From positions 186,001-250,000 of the forward strand of contig JAZKGQ010000006.1 of the NCBI GenBank assembly GCA_040385825.1: a stretch of DNA of 64,000 nt. The letters are read 5' to 3'. The notes below the pieces were generated by a model that ran no database searches, was not told the DNA's origin, and saw only the letters and a program-made list of their open reading frames with translations. This stretch comes from JANNNF01 sp040385825 (GTDB lineage Bacteria > Pseudomonadota > Alphaproteobacteria > Rhodobacterales > Rhodobacteraceae). The position numbers and the translations under genes were made by a program. Shown piece by piece: positions 50,936 to 58,761 of this stretch. Numbering within the stretch: the stretch's first letter is position 1; every line of letters begins with the position of its first letter.

Positions 50936-51418
50936 ATGGCCGATGCCGAACGCCTGCCCTACCGCCCTTGCGTCGGTGTCGTGCTGATCAACGCGGCAGG
51001 CCTGATCTTTGCAGGCCAGCGCATCGACAGCCCCACCCCCGCCTGGCAAATGCCGCAAGGCGGCATTGACGAGGGCGAAAAGCCCAAGGTGGCGGCATTG
51101 CGCGAGTTGTGGGAAGAAACGGGTGTGACTGCCGACAAGGTGGAATTTGTCGCCAAGACCGACGATTGGGTGACCTATGACCTGCCGCCCGAATTGCTGG
51201 GCCGGGTCTGGGGCGGCAAATACCGGGGACAAAAGCAGAAATGGTTCCTGTACCGGTTCACGGGTGGGAATGCCGACATCCGCATTGCCACCGACCACCC
51301 CGAGTTTTCCACCTGGAAATGGATTGGCGCGACCGAAATGGTGGCGTCAATCGTGCCATTCAAGCGCGCGGTCTATGAGACGGTGGTGTCAGCGTTCCGG
51401 GACCATCTGGCCGAGTGA
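50936..51418 (+). CDS. rppH: RNA pyrophosphohydrolase
   Basis: A 160-residue Nudix hydrolase that removes pyrophosphate from 5'-triphosphate RNA, starting mRNA decay. The Nudix box is GGIDEGEKPKVAALRELWEETGV (about 41-63, split here across two motifs: GGIDEGE and RELWEETGV). YRPCVGVVLIN at the N-terminus and WGGKYRGQKQKWFLYRF are RppH-specific. It stands 91 bases after ctpA, beyond the strong hairpin, and is followed directly by repeat copy B. Confidence 0.95.
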   Translation: MADAERLPYRPCVGVVLINAAGLIFAGQRIDSPTPAWQMPQGGIDEGEKPKVAALRELWEETGVTADKVEFVAKTDDWVTYDLPPELLGRVWGGKYRGQKQKWFLYRFTGGNADIRIATDHPEFSTWKWIGATEMVASIVPFKRAVYETVVSAFRDHLAE

Positions 51419-51420
51419 GG

Positions 51421-51497
51421 TTTGTTTGGCTGATCGCTGGCGGGGTTTCACACCCCTCCAGACCTCCCCGTGGGATATTTGTGCCAATGTGAAAGCC
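51421..51497 (+). repeat. Dispersed intergenic repeat, copy B
   Basis: Starts right behind the rppH stop: TTTG..TGGCTGATCGC, then hairpin CTGGCGGGG-TTTCACA-CCCCTCCAG (51437-51461, one mismatch), then CCCCGTGGGATATTTGTGCC. The first part matches copy C, the hairpin and core match both other copies, and the tail after GTGCC diverges. Confidence 0.8.
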
Positions 51498-51569
51498 GGA
51501 TCGTGACGCCGCGTTTGCGGTGACAGCTTGGGCTGGCCGGGGCATCTTGCAGCAAACCGGGAGAGAGAC

Positions 51570-53582
51570 ATGCAATACCCCCATCTGCTGGCCCCGCTGG
51601 ACCTTGGCCATGTGACCCTGCCCAACCGGGTGCTGATGGGGTCGATGCACACCGGGCTGGAGGAATTGGGCGACTGGAACCGGGTGGCCGAGTTCTATGC
51701 CACCCGCGCGCGGGGCGGTGTCGGGCTGATGGTGACGGGCGGCATGGCGCCAAACGTCGAGGGTGGCGTGTTTCCGGGGGCGGCGGGGCTGTTCAAACCG
51801 CAGGACATTGTGAACCACCGGGTGGTGACGAGCCGCGTCCATGACGCGGGCGGGCGGATCGCGATGCAGATTTTGCACGCCGGGCGCTATGCTTACGGGG
51901 CGGAATGTGTGTCGGCGAGTGCGCTGAAATCGCCGATCTCGCCCTTTGTGCCGCGCGCCCTGGATGAGGCCGGGATCGAAAAGCAGATCGCCGATATTGT
52001 GACAGCGGCGGTGCGTGCGTGCGAGGCGGGGTATGACGGGGTCGAGGTGATGGGGTCGGAAGGGTATTTCCTGAACCAGTTCCTTGTGACCCAAACCAAC
52101 CAGCGCGACGACCGTTGGGGCGGGTCTTACGCCAACCGGATGCGCCTGCCGGTCGAGGTGGTGGCCCGTGTGCGGGCGGCTGTGGGGCCGGATTTCATTC
52201 TGATCTACCGGATTTCGCTGATTGATCTGATCCCCGACGGGTCCACCTGGGACGAGGTTGTGCTGCTGGCCCGCGCCATCGAGGCGGCCGGGGCGTCGAT
52301 CCTGAACACCGGCATCGGCTGGCACGAGGCGCGGGTGCCCACCATCGCCACCTCTGTTCCGCGCGCGGCCTTCGCGCATCTGACCGGGCGGTTGCGGCCC
52401 GAGGTGGGGATTCCGGTGATCACCTCGAACCGCATCAACACGCCGCAGGTGGCCGAGGATCTGCTGGCGCAGGGCATGGCCGATATGGTCAGCATGGCGC
52501 GGCCCTTCCTTGCCGACCCTGATTTCGTGGCCAAGGCGGCGTCGGGGCGCGCGGCACAGATCGCGCCGTGCATCGCCTGCAATCAGGCCTGTCTGGACCA
52601 TACGTTCAGCGGCAAGCTGACCTCGTGCCTTGTGAACCCGCGTGCCTGTGCGGAAACCGAACTGACCTATCCGCCCACCGATGCCCCCAAGCGGATTGCC
52701 GTGGTCGGGGCCGGGCCTGCGGGCATGATGACGGCGATGGTGGCGGCAGGCCGGGGGCACAGCGTGACCCTGTTTGACCGCGCGGCGCAGGTGGGCGGGC
52801 AGTTGAACCTTGCCAAACAGGTGCCAGGGAAAGAGGAGTTTCACGGGCTGGTGGACTGGTTCGCCACCATGCTGGGCCAGGACCGGATCACCCTGGCGCT
52901 GAACACGACCGCCGATCTGGCGGGACTGGCGGGGTTTGACGAGGTGGTGATCGCCACCGGGGTCGTGCCGCGCGATCCCGGCATTCCGGGGCAGGAGGGG
53001 GCGAATGTGCTGTCCTATATCGAGGTGTTGCAGGGGGCGGACCTGGGGCCAAGGGTGGCCGTGATCGGGGCGGGGGGCATCGGGTTCGACGTGGCCGAGG
53101 CGCTGGTGCATCAGGGCCACAGCCCGACCGAGAATGCCGCCCTGTGGCGGCGCGAATGGGGGGTGTCTGACCCGCTGACCGATCGCGGCGGGCTGGCCCC
53201 CACTGGCCCCGCGCCCGACGCCCCGGCCCGGCAGGTCTGGCTGCTGCAACGCCGTGCGGAAAAGCCGGGGCGGGGTCTGGGCAAGACCACGGGCTGGATT
53301 CACCGCGCCGCGCTTGCGATGAAGCGGGTCAGAATGATGGGCGGCGTCACCTATGACGCGATCACGCCCGAAGGGGTGCAGGTCACCATCAACGGCGAGG
53401 CGCAGATGCTGGCGGTGGACAACGTGGTGCTCTGCGCAGGCCAGGTGCCGGACCGGCATCTGTCAGACGCGCTGACGGCGGCGGGGGTGGCGCATCATGT
53501 GATCGGCGGCGCGGATGTGGCGGCGGAACTGGATGCCAAGCGCGCGATCAACCAGGGTGCCCGGCTGGCGGCACGGCTGTAG
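51570..53582 (+). CDS. fadH: NADPH-dependent 2,4-dienoyl-CoA reductase
   Basis: A 670-residue FMN/4Fe-4S/FAD enzyme (E. coli FadH has 672) for beta-oxidation of unsaturated fatty acids. An old-yellow-enzyme barrel starts MQYPHLLAPLDLGHVTLPNRV; cluster cysteines are spaced C-x2-C-x3-C-x11-C (CIACNQAC ... TSC), followed by LVNPRAC, an FAD motif IAVVGAGPAGMMTAM and an NADP motif VAVIGAGGIGFDVAEAL. The ATG follows GGGAGAGAGA. A LysR gene lies downstream, beyond a 386-base gap. Confidence 0.95.
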   Translation: MQYPHLLAPLDLGHVTLPNRVLMGSMHTGLEELGDWNRVAEFYATRARGGVGLMVTGGMAPNVEGGVFPGAAGLFKPQDIVNHRVVTSRVHDAGGRIAMQILHAGRYAYGAECVSASALKSPISPFVPRALDEAGIEKQIADIVTAAVRACEAGYDGVEVMGSEGYFLNQFLVTQTNQRDDRWGGSYANRMRLPVEVVARVRAAVGPDFILIYRISLIDLIPDGSTWDEVVLLARAIEAAGASILNTGIGWHEARVPTIATSVPRAAFAHLTGRLRPEVGIPVITSNRINTPQVAEDLLAQGMADMVSMARPFLADPDFVAKAASGRAAQIAPCIACNQACLDHTFSGKLTSCLVNPRACAETELTYPPTDAPKRIAVVGAGPAGMMTAMVAAGRGHSVTLFDRAAQVGGQLNLAKQVPGKEEFHGLVDWFATMLGQDRITLALNTTADLAGLAGFDEVVIATGVVPRDPGIPGQEGANVLSYIEVLQGADLGPRVAVIGAGGIGFDVAEALVHQGHSPTENAALWRREWGVSDPLTDRGGLAPTGPAPDAPARQVWLLQRRAEKPGRGLGKTTGWIHRAALAMKRVRMMGGVTYDAITPEGVQVTINGEAQMLAVDNVVLCAGQVPDRHLSDALTAAGVAHHVIGGADVAAELDAKRAINQGARLAARL

Positions 53583-53637
53583 AAAAAGGGGCGGCGCTGC
53601 AACGAATGCATTGGGGATGTTCACACAGCGCCGCCCC
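53583..53637 (-). terminator. Minus-strand terminator past fadH
   Basis: GGGGCGGCGCTG (53588-53599) and CAGCGCCGCCCC (53626-53637) are exact inverted copies with a 26-base loop. The T-run lies at 53583-53587 only when read on the minus strand, so the structure ends a leftward transcript. It does not look like the fadH terminator. Confidence 0.6.
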
Positions 53638-53782
53638 GCCAGGGCGATGCCACCCTGACTGTGCGGTTGGCGTAAACCGTCACGAACCGGGCTTCCACCG
53701 CAAATGACACCGCCCCATCCGGCCCGCCCGAAAGCCGCCAATCCGGGCGTGGCGGGCAGGACAAAACCTGCCACTCACGCAA
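53621..53782 (-). CDS. Possible small protein gene before a minus-strand terminator
   Basis: A 53-residue frame from a TTG at 53782 preceded by AAGGCAAGGG (the open frame continues upstream to 53938 with other starts). The product reads REWQVLSCPPRPDW ... VEARFVTVYANRTVRVAS and ends inside the terminator stem. Third codon positions are mostly G or C, as in real genes here. No family is recognised and there is no signal peptide. The main argument for it is the leftward terminator that follows. Confidence 0.3.
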   Translation of the reverse strand: MREWQVLSCPPRPDWRLSGGPDGAVSFAVEARFVTVYANRTVRVASPWRGGAV

Positions 53783-53968
53783 ACTTGCCCTTGCCTTGCC
53801 GCAGCCCACATCGGGGAATCGGCCTTGTCTTGCCATTCTTGCTATAGTTGCGCTGCCTTCAACGATCCCCGAGAATACCCAAGATAGGACGCGGCCCTGC
53901 CGCCATCTTGCCCGATTTGGTGTCCAATAAGGATACATGATCTTGCATATGGTGGCATGGGGACAACA

Positions 53969-54874
53969 ATGGACAGACTGACCGAGATGGAGGCCTTTGC
54001 CATGGTCGTGGACCAGGGCGGCTTCACGGATGCGGCCAAGAAAATGGGCATCTCGAAATCGGCGGTGTCAAAGCATGTCTCCGCGCTGGAGGCGCGTCTT
54101 GGTGCCCGCCTGTTGAACCGCACCACCCGGCGCGTGTCGCCCACCGAAATCGGCCTGGCCTATTACGACCGCGCCCGCCGCGTTCTGAACGACGCGGGCG
54201 AGGCGGATGCGCTGGTCACCTCGATGCAATCGGCCCCGTCGGGCCTGCTGCGTATCTCTGTCGCCACCGATTTTGGCGTCAACCTGCTGTCGCCGATCCT
54301 TGGGGATTTCCTGCTGGAATACCCCGACATCACCGTCAACATGGTGCTGAACAACCGCTATGTCGAACTGATTTCCGAAGGTTTCGATCTTGCCATCCGG
54401 GTGGGAGAGCTGGAGGACAGTTCCCTTCGCGCCCGCAAGCTGACCGAGACGACAAAGCGGATGATCGCCGCCCCCGGCTATTTCCAGAAGTTCGGGCGGC
54501 CCCTGAAGATCGACGATCTGAACGAACACAAGCTGCTGCATTATTCCAACCAGGCCAATGGCAACGTCTGGAAGATCACCGCGCCCTCCGGCGAAAAGCG
54601 GCAGGTGCGCTCTGTCGGCTGGCTGACGGTGAATGACGGTCAATCCTTGCTGAACGCGGCCATTTCAGGCCTTGGCATCGCCTATCTGCCGTCGTTCCTT
54701 TATGCCGATGCGATGAAACAGGGGCAGGTTGAGGAAGCCATTCAGGGCCTGCCGACCGAAGTGCTGGGCATTTATGCGGTCTATCCGCCGGGGCGGTTTA
54801 CCCAGCCCAAGGTGCGGGCCTTCATCGACTTTCTGGCGCGGCGCTATATCGACAAGGGGCCGGACAACTGGTGA
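53969..54874 (+). CDS. LysR-family transcriptional regulator
   Basis: A 301-residue regulator: N-terminal winged helix (MDRLTEMEAFAMVVDQGGFTDAA, SKSAVSKHVSALEARLG, LLNRTTRRVSPTE), then the periplasmic-binding-like effector domain from about 90. The sequence resembles the large group of LysR regulators that control a divergent or adjacent oxidoreductase. Here fadH lies upstream on the same strand, so a link is only positional. It abuts the convergent OmpA-family gene with no gap. Confidence 0.93.
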   Translation: MDRLTEMEAFAMVVDQGGFTDAAKKMGISKSAVSKHVSALEARLGARLLNRTTRRVSPTEIGLAYYDRARRVLNDAGEADALVTSMQSAPSGLLRISVATDFGVNLLSPILGDFLLEYPDITVNMVLNNRYVELISEGFDLAIRVGELEDSSLRARKLTETTKRMIAAPGYFQKFGRPLKIDDLNEHKLLHYSNQANGNVWKITAPSGEKRQVRSVGWLTVNDGQSLLNAAISGLGIAYLPSFLYADAMKQGQVEEAIQGLPTEVLGIYAVYPPGRFTQPKVRAFIDFLARRYIDKGPDNW

Positions 54875-55765
54875 TCAGGGGGCTGTGATCACAGCCTCCA
54901 CCCGCCGGTTCTGACGACGGCCTTCTTCTGTGTCATTCCCGGCACGGGGGGATTTCGGCCCCATGCCCGTGGCGACGATCCGGTCTGGCGCAATGCCGCC
55001 AGCAACCAGCGCCGCCTTCACCGCCTCCGCCCGTTGCTGCGAGATCGCCAGATTGGCCGCCAGCGGGCCGGTGGCATCGGTATGGCCCAGCAGAGTGACC
55101 TCTGCCGCAGGGTCGGCCTGCAATGTGGCCACAAGATCACGGATCGACGGATAGTGGCCCGACGACAACACCGCAGCACCAGAGGCAAACACCAGATCCT
55201 CCAGCACCCTGACCTGCGGGGCCGCAGGCGCGGGCGATTTGGTCGAGGCTGTCAGGTCCGGCACCACCGCCCCCGGCGTCACCGCCACGACCTGCACATA
55301 GCCCGCCTGCGACGACCGGCTGACCAGCAGCGTGACAGCATCCGTGGTCCCCGCCCGTTCCGCCGCCAGAAAGCGGTAATCGCCAAGGTCGACATGCATG
55401 TCGGGTTCGGGCAGCACCTCGGTCCCATAGCGGAAATCATAGCCGCCACATTCAAACGCCGCGCATTCGTAGACGATCCGATAGCCCGCCTGCACCAGTT
55501 GATCCCGCAGGGGAGCCAGCAATTGCAACGTGGTCGCCCCCGGCGCATCCAGCCGCAGGGCGCGGCTGTCCACCGCGCCTTCAACCGCGCGGGTCTGCAT
55601 CGCGTTGCGGGCAAAGGGACCGATGGGCATGGCATAGCTTGACAGCGCCGCCGATGTCTGCGCCTGCGCCAGAACCGGGGCTGCATAGTCCAGCGTCAGG
55701 GCAGCCACAGGCGATGCGGTTGCCACAAAGGCCGCAATGGCAGCGGTATGGATTGGTGTTTTCAC
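54875..55765 (-). CDS. OmpA-family outer-membrane/peptidoglycan-binding protein
   Basis: A 296-residue exported protein. It starts at a GTG (55765), giving signal VKTPIHTAAIAAFVATASPVAA; no suitable ATG is available. The middle part is unassigned. The C-terminal 110 residues are an OmpA/MotB domain (VTLLGHTDATGPLAANLAISQQRAEAVK split as LGHTDATGP and ISQQRAEAVK; GMGPKSP; RRQNRRVEAVI) that binds peptidoglycan. It is the third gene behind the CinA-like and GNAT genes, 22 bases after the latter. Confidence 0.9.
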   Translation of the reverse strand: MKTPIHTAAIAAFVATASPVAALTLDYAAPVLAQAQTSAALSSYAMPIGPFARNAMQTRAVEGAVDSRALRLDAPGATTLQLLAPLRDQLVQAGYRIVYECAAFECGGYDFRYGTEVLPEPDMHVDLGDYRFLAAERAGTTDAVTLLVSRSSQAGYVQVVAVTPGAVVPDLTASTKSPAPAAPQVRVLEDLVFASGAAVLSSGHYPSIRDLVATLQADPAAEVTLLGHTDATGPLAANLAISQQRAEAVKAALVAGGIAPDRIVATGMGPKSPRAGNDTEEGRRQNRRVEAVITAP

Positions 55766-55787
55766 CTGCTCTGGCCTCTTGTTGGGC

Positions 55788-56495
55788 TCAGCGCATACGA
55801 TACTGATAACGGCCCACCACGTCCATTCCGATGCACTGATACAGACAATTTGCAGCGGAATTTTGCGCGGTGACGACAAGACTTAGGGTGACCGCCCCCT
55901 GATCTTGCGCCCAATTGGCCGCCGCCCGCAACATCTGCGATGCCAGCCCCTGGCGACGTTGCAAAGGTGAAACCTCCAGTGCGTGCAGCATGGCATGCGC
56001 ACCCGCCAGCGCGACAAAACAGACCCCTGCCGGGCGGTCGTTCAGACGGGCCAGAATCACCGTCTTTGGCCCCCGAACCCGGTCCATCACCGCCAGACGC
56101 GCAGGGCCGGTCCCCGCATCGGCCCACAACAGCCGCGCGATGCCAAGTGGCGGCCAATGCGGAAAGGCCACCATCGCGGGCAGATTTGCCGCCAGCCGCG
56201 CCACCGGGGCGGCATAGGCCAGCACCGGGTCAACAATGCGGTAGCCCCGCCCCGCCAGCGCCGCATCAAGCGCCGCGTCGCCCGCGCGGATCAGGAACAA
56301 CGGGTCCGCCATCGCGGCTTCGGCAGCGTCCAGATCAGCGGCGTCCCATGCCCCCGACACTGACGCTGCCGACACGCGCTTGCCGCCCCCGGCCCCGTCG
56401 CGCAGGGTGAACGGCCCCAGACCCCAGGCCCGCAGCGGCGGCCAGGTGGCCTCCATCACGGCTCCCAACACTTCCGGGGTCAGGGTAGGCGTCAT
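55788..56495 (-). CDS. GNAT-family N-acetyltransferase
   Basis: A 235-residue protein whose last 110 residues have the GNAT fold: AVMDRV, ALEVSPLQRRQGLASQMLRAAANWA as the acetyl-CoA-binding loop and helix, and LSLVVTAQNSAANCLYQCIGM. The N-terminal half is a divergent GNAT-like or scaffold region. The substrate is unknown. The gene overlaps the CinA-like gene before it as ATGA, so the two are translated together. Confidence 0.87.
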   Translation of the reverse strand: MTPTLTPEVLGAVMEATWPPLRAWGLGPFTLRDGAGGGKRVSAASVSGAWDAADLDAAEAAMADPLFLIRAGDAALDAALAGRGYRIVDPVLAYAAPVARLAANLPAMVAFPHWPPLGIARLLWADAGTGPARLAVMDRVRGPKTVILARLNDRPAGVCFVALAGAHAMLHALEVSPLQRRQGLASQMLRAAANWAQDQGAVTLSLVVTAQNSAANCLYQCIGMDVVGRYQYRMR

Positions 56496-57211
56496 GGGAA
56501 CAGCGCCGCGAGCCGCACCATCGCCTGATCCAGCCGCCCGGCATCGGTGCCCCGGATCACCAGATTGCTGCCATGCGCGCCATTCCGGGTGAACGGGTAC
56601 GACCCCATCGACAGATCGGGGAATTCCGCCGCCAGCGCGCCGAACGGCCCGGCAATCTCGCCCTCGCCCCGGTCCACCCGCAGGGTCTGGCTCAACAACG
56701 GTGCGCCCCCGGTCAGGCCGGGCAACACGCTTGCCACCATCGCCTCGAAAATCTTCGGCACGCCCGCCATCACATGCACGTTGCCCAGACTGAAGCCCGG
56801 CGCGGTGGAAATCGGGTTGTCGATCAGCACGGCCCCATCGGGGATGCGCGCCATCCGCTGCCGGGCCTCGTTGAACGGCAACCCCGCCCGGTCGTAATGC
56901 GCGGCCAGCAGGGCCATCGCATCGGCCCGGTGGGTGATCGCCGCGCCAAAGGCATCGGCAATCGCATCCGCCGTGATGTCATCATGCGTGGGACCGATGC
57001 CGCCGCTGGTGAACACATGGTCATGACCCGCCGCCAGCGCCCGCACCGCCGCCACGATGCCTGCGTGATCGTCGGCCACAACCCTGACTTCCGACAGGGT
57101 GATTCCCCGCGCCGTCAGCGCGCCTGCAAGGAAATGCATGTTGGAATCGCGGGTGCGGCCCGACAGGATTTCATCGCCGATCACCAGCATCGCCGCCGTT
57201 GGATTCGTCAT
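56492..57211 (-). CDS. CinA N-terminal / molybdopterin-binding-domain protein
   Basis: A 239-residue protein of the MoaB/Mog-like CinA-N family: AAMLVIGDEILSGRTRDSN at the start, FTSGGIGPTHDDITADAIA, and VHVMAGVPKIFEAM. It lacks the C-terminal PncC (NMN deamidase) domain of full CinA. In related stand-alone forms an ADP-ribose/CoA pyrophosphatase-like activity has been reported, which I cannot confirm here. It starts the minus run with the GNAT and OmpA-family genes and is divergent from map. Confidence 0.9.
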   Translation of the reverse strand: MTNPTAAMLVIGDEILSGRTRDSNMHFLAGALTARGITLSEVRVVADDHAGIVAAVRALAAGHDHVFTSGGIGPTHDDITADAIADAFGAAITHRADAMALLAAHYDRAGLPFNEARQRMARIPDGAVLIDNPISTAPGFSLGNVHVMAGVPKIFEAMVASVLPGLTGGAPLLSQTLRVDRGEGEIAGPFGALAAEFPDLSMGSYPFTRNGAHGSNLVIRGTDAGRLDQAMVRLAALFP

Positions 57212-57331
57212 CTTGCCACCTTTTGCGCTGTTCCCCTTGGGGTATAGGGCGCGGATTCCCCGTTTCAAAGCCCCGGCCTCTGGCCATTTCCCGCATCCCC
57301 GCCTATTTATGGGCGAAATCGGAGGCCAGCC

Positions 57332-58141
57332 TTGGACGAAACACGCGGACGTATCACCCGAGACGGAATTCGCATCTATGAGGATGCGGATTTTGCCGGC
57401 ATGGCGCTGGCCGGCCGGATGGCTGCCGGAATTCTGGATGCCGTGGCCCCGCTGGTCAAACCCGGCGTCACCACCGCCGATCTGGATGACTTCATCACGG
57501 CCGAGGTCGCGCGGCATGGTGTGGTGTCGGCCACCATCGGCTACAAGGGTTACAAGCACGCGTCCTGCATTTCGGTCAATCATGTGGTGTGCCACGGGAT
57601 TCCGGGGGCCAAGGTGCTGATGGACGGCGATATCCTGAACATCGACGTGACGGTGATCGTGGATGGCTGGTTTGGCGACACGTCGCGCATGTATGTGGCG
57701 GGCGCGCTGCCGCGCAAGGCGGAACGGCTGATCGAGGTGACCTATCAGGCCCTGATGCGCGGGATCGCCGCCGTCAAGCCGGGCAACACCTTTGGCGACA
57801 TCGGCCATGCGATCCAGGCCTATGTCGAGGCCAACCGCATGTCGGTGGTGCGCGACTTTTGCGGCCACGGTCTGGGCCGGGTGTTCCACGCGCCGCCCAA
57901 CGTGCTGCATTATGGCCGGGCGGGCACCGGGTCTGTGCTGGAAGAAGGCATGTTCTTTACCATCGAGCCGATGGTGAACCTTGGCCGCCCCGAAACCAAG
58001 GTGCTGGCCGACGACTGGACCGCCGTGACCCGCGACAAATCGCTGTCGGCGCAGTTCGAGCATTCGGTCGGCGTCACCGCCACAGGGTGCGAGATCTTCA
58101 CCGCCTCGCCTGCGGGCAGGTTTCATCCGACCTGGGGGTAG
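57332..58141 (+). CDS. map: Methionine aminopeptidase, type I
   Basis: A 269-residue metalloprotease that removes the initiator Met. The metal ligands are visible: Asp in LNIDVTVIVDG, Asp in WFGDTSRM, His in GHGLGRVFHAPP, Glu in FTIEPMVNLG and Glu in AQFEHSVGVT; His in VVCHGIPG is the substrate-side residue. The start is a TTG at 57332 behind a perfect GGAGG at 57321-57325; no ATG lies near the beginning of homology. Repeat copy C begins directly after the stop. Confidence 0.96.
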   Translation: MDETRGRITRDGIRIYEDADFAGMALAGRMAAGILDAVAPLVKPGVTTADLDDFITAEVARHGVVSATIGYKGYKHASCISVNHVVCHGIPGAKVLMDGDILNIDVTVIVDGWFGDTSRMYVAGALPRKAERLIEVTYQALMRGIAAVKPGNTFGDIGHAIQAYVEANRMSVVRDFCGHGLGRVFHAPPNVLHYGRAGTGSVLEEGMFFTIEPMVNLGRPETKVLADDWTAVTRDKSLSAQFEHSVGVTATGCEIFTASPAGRFHPTWG

Positions 58142-58313
58142 TTTGCCTGGCTGATCGCCGGGGGTTTCACACCCCCGGCCACGGGCCGTGCGTTCTTCGC
58201 GAAAACTCTCCACTGGAGAGTTTTTGATCGCTCATCAGGTCACATTGGCAACGCCAATGTGACGACCCCGTGGGATATTTATGCACAGGGGATGCAAAAT
58301 TTTAGTCAAATTG
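58142..58313 (+). repeat. Dispersed intergenic repeat, copy C, split by tandem hairpins
   Basis: Left part: TTTGCCTGGCTGATCGC and hairpin CCGGGGG-TTTCACA-CCCCCGG (58158-58178). Right part: CCCCGTGGGATATTTATGC to TCAAATTG at 58313, matching copy A over some 43 bases. Between them lie about 85 bases (roughly 58179-58263) absent from the other copies, containing two perfect 10-bp hairpins (58202-58224 and 58239-58263). Confidence 0.8.
58202..58225 (+). terminator. Probable two-way terminator after map
   Basis: AAAACTCTCC (58202-58211), loop ACT, GGAGAGTTTT (58215-58224), then T. A-tract and T-tract flank the stem, so it would end transcripts from either side. Confidence 0.7.
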
Positions 58314-58382
58314 TCTGGGCTTGCGTTTTCATACTGGCGGTAAATATCCCCGCCGGAGGCAGGCCGGCACAGCAGACCGCCC

Positions 58383-58754
58383 CTACATCGTTTCCAGACA
58401 ATGCCTGCGGAACGCGCGTTTCAGCATGTCCAGCTCCGCGCGCAGCAGGTCGATTTCGGACCGGATGTCATCTTCCAGCGCGACGCCGGTGATGATGGTG
58501 AAATGGGCCAGACGGTCGCCCGAGGCCGCATCGCGGATCACAAAGGTCTGCACCCCGTCGCTGAGCAGATCGGACGGAATCGGGATGCGCACCGCATGAT
58601 CGCCGTCACGGCCCGGCACAGGCTGCACGGTCACGCCGGTCAGGGCGCGTTCCAGATGCAGCACCTCGATCTTCGGGGGGGTGGTGACACCCGACAGGAC
58701 CCCTTCCCAGATGCCGGCCCGGATGCGGGTCTTGGTCAGCTTGGCCTCGGTCAT
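58383..58754 (-). CDS. Conserved hypothetical protein
   Basis: A 123-residue soluble protein. The middle has a strand-rich pattern (VQPVPGRDGDHAVRIPIPSDLL, VQTFVIRDAASGDRLAHFTIITG split by turns) and the last 30 residues form a likely helix or short coiled coil (EIDLLRAELDMLKRAFRRHC). It stands 7 bases behind the DUF6478-like gene and is probably cotranscribed with it. No function is known to me. Confidence 0.75.
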   Translation of the reverse strand: MTEAKLTKTRIRAGIWEGVLSGVTTPPKIEVLHLERALTGVTVQPVPGRDGDHAVRIPIPSDLLSDGVQTFVIRDAASGDRLAHFTIITGVALEDDIRSEIDLLRAELDMLKRAFRRHCLETM

Positions 58755-58761
58755 GGCGCCC

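Larger units (their letters stand above)
53583..53968. other. 386-base gap between fadH and the LysR gene
   Basis: The stretch holds the minus-strand terminator above, a weak minus-strand reading frame (53621-53782), and the promoter region of the LysR gene. In that region CTATAGT near 53840 is the only -10-like word I note. No transposon or RNA gene is recognisable. Confidence 0.5.

Noticed and set aside
58224..58238. TTGAT...ATCA as an FnrL site after map
   Set aside because: Spacing is wrong by one base and no gene starts downstream on the right strand.
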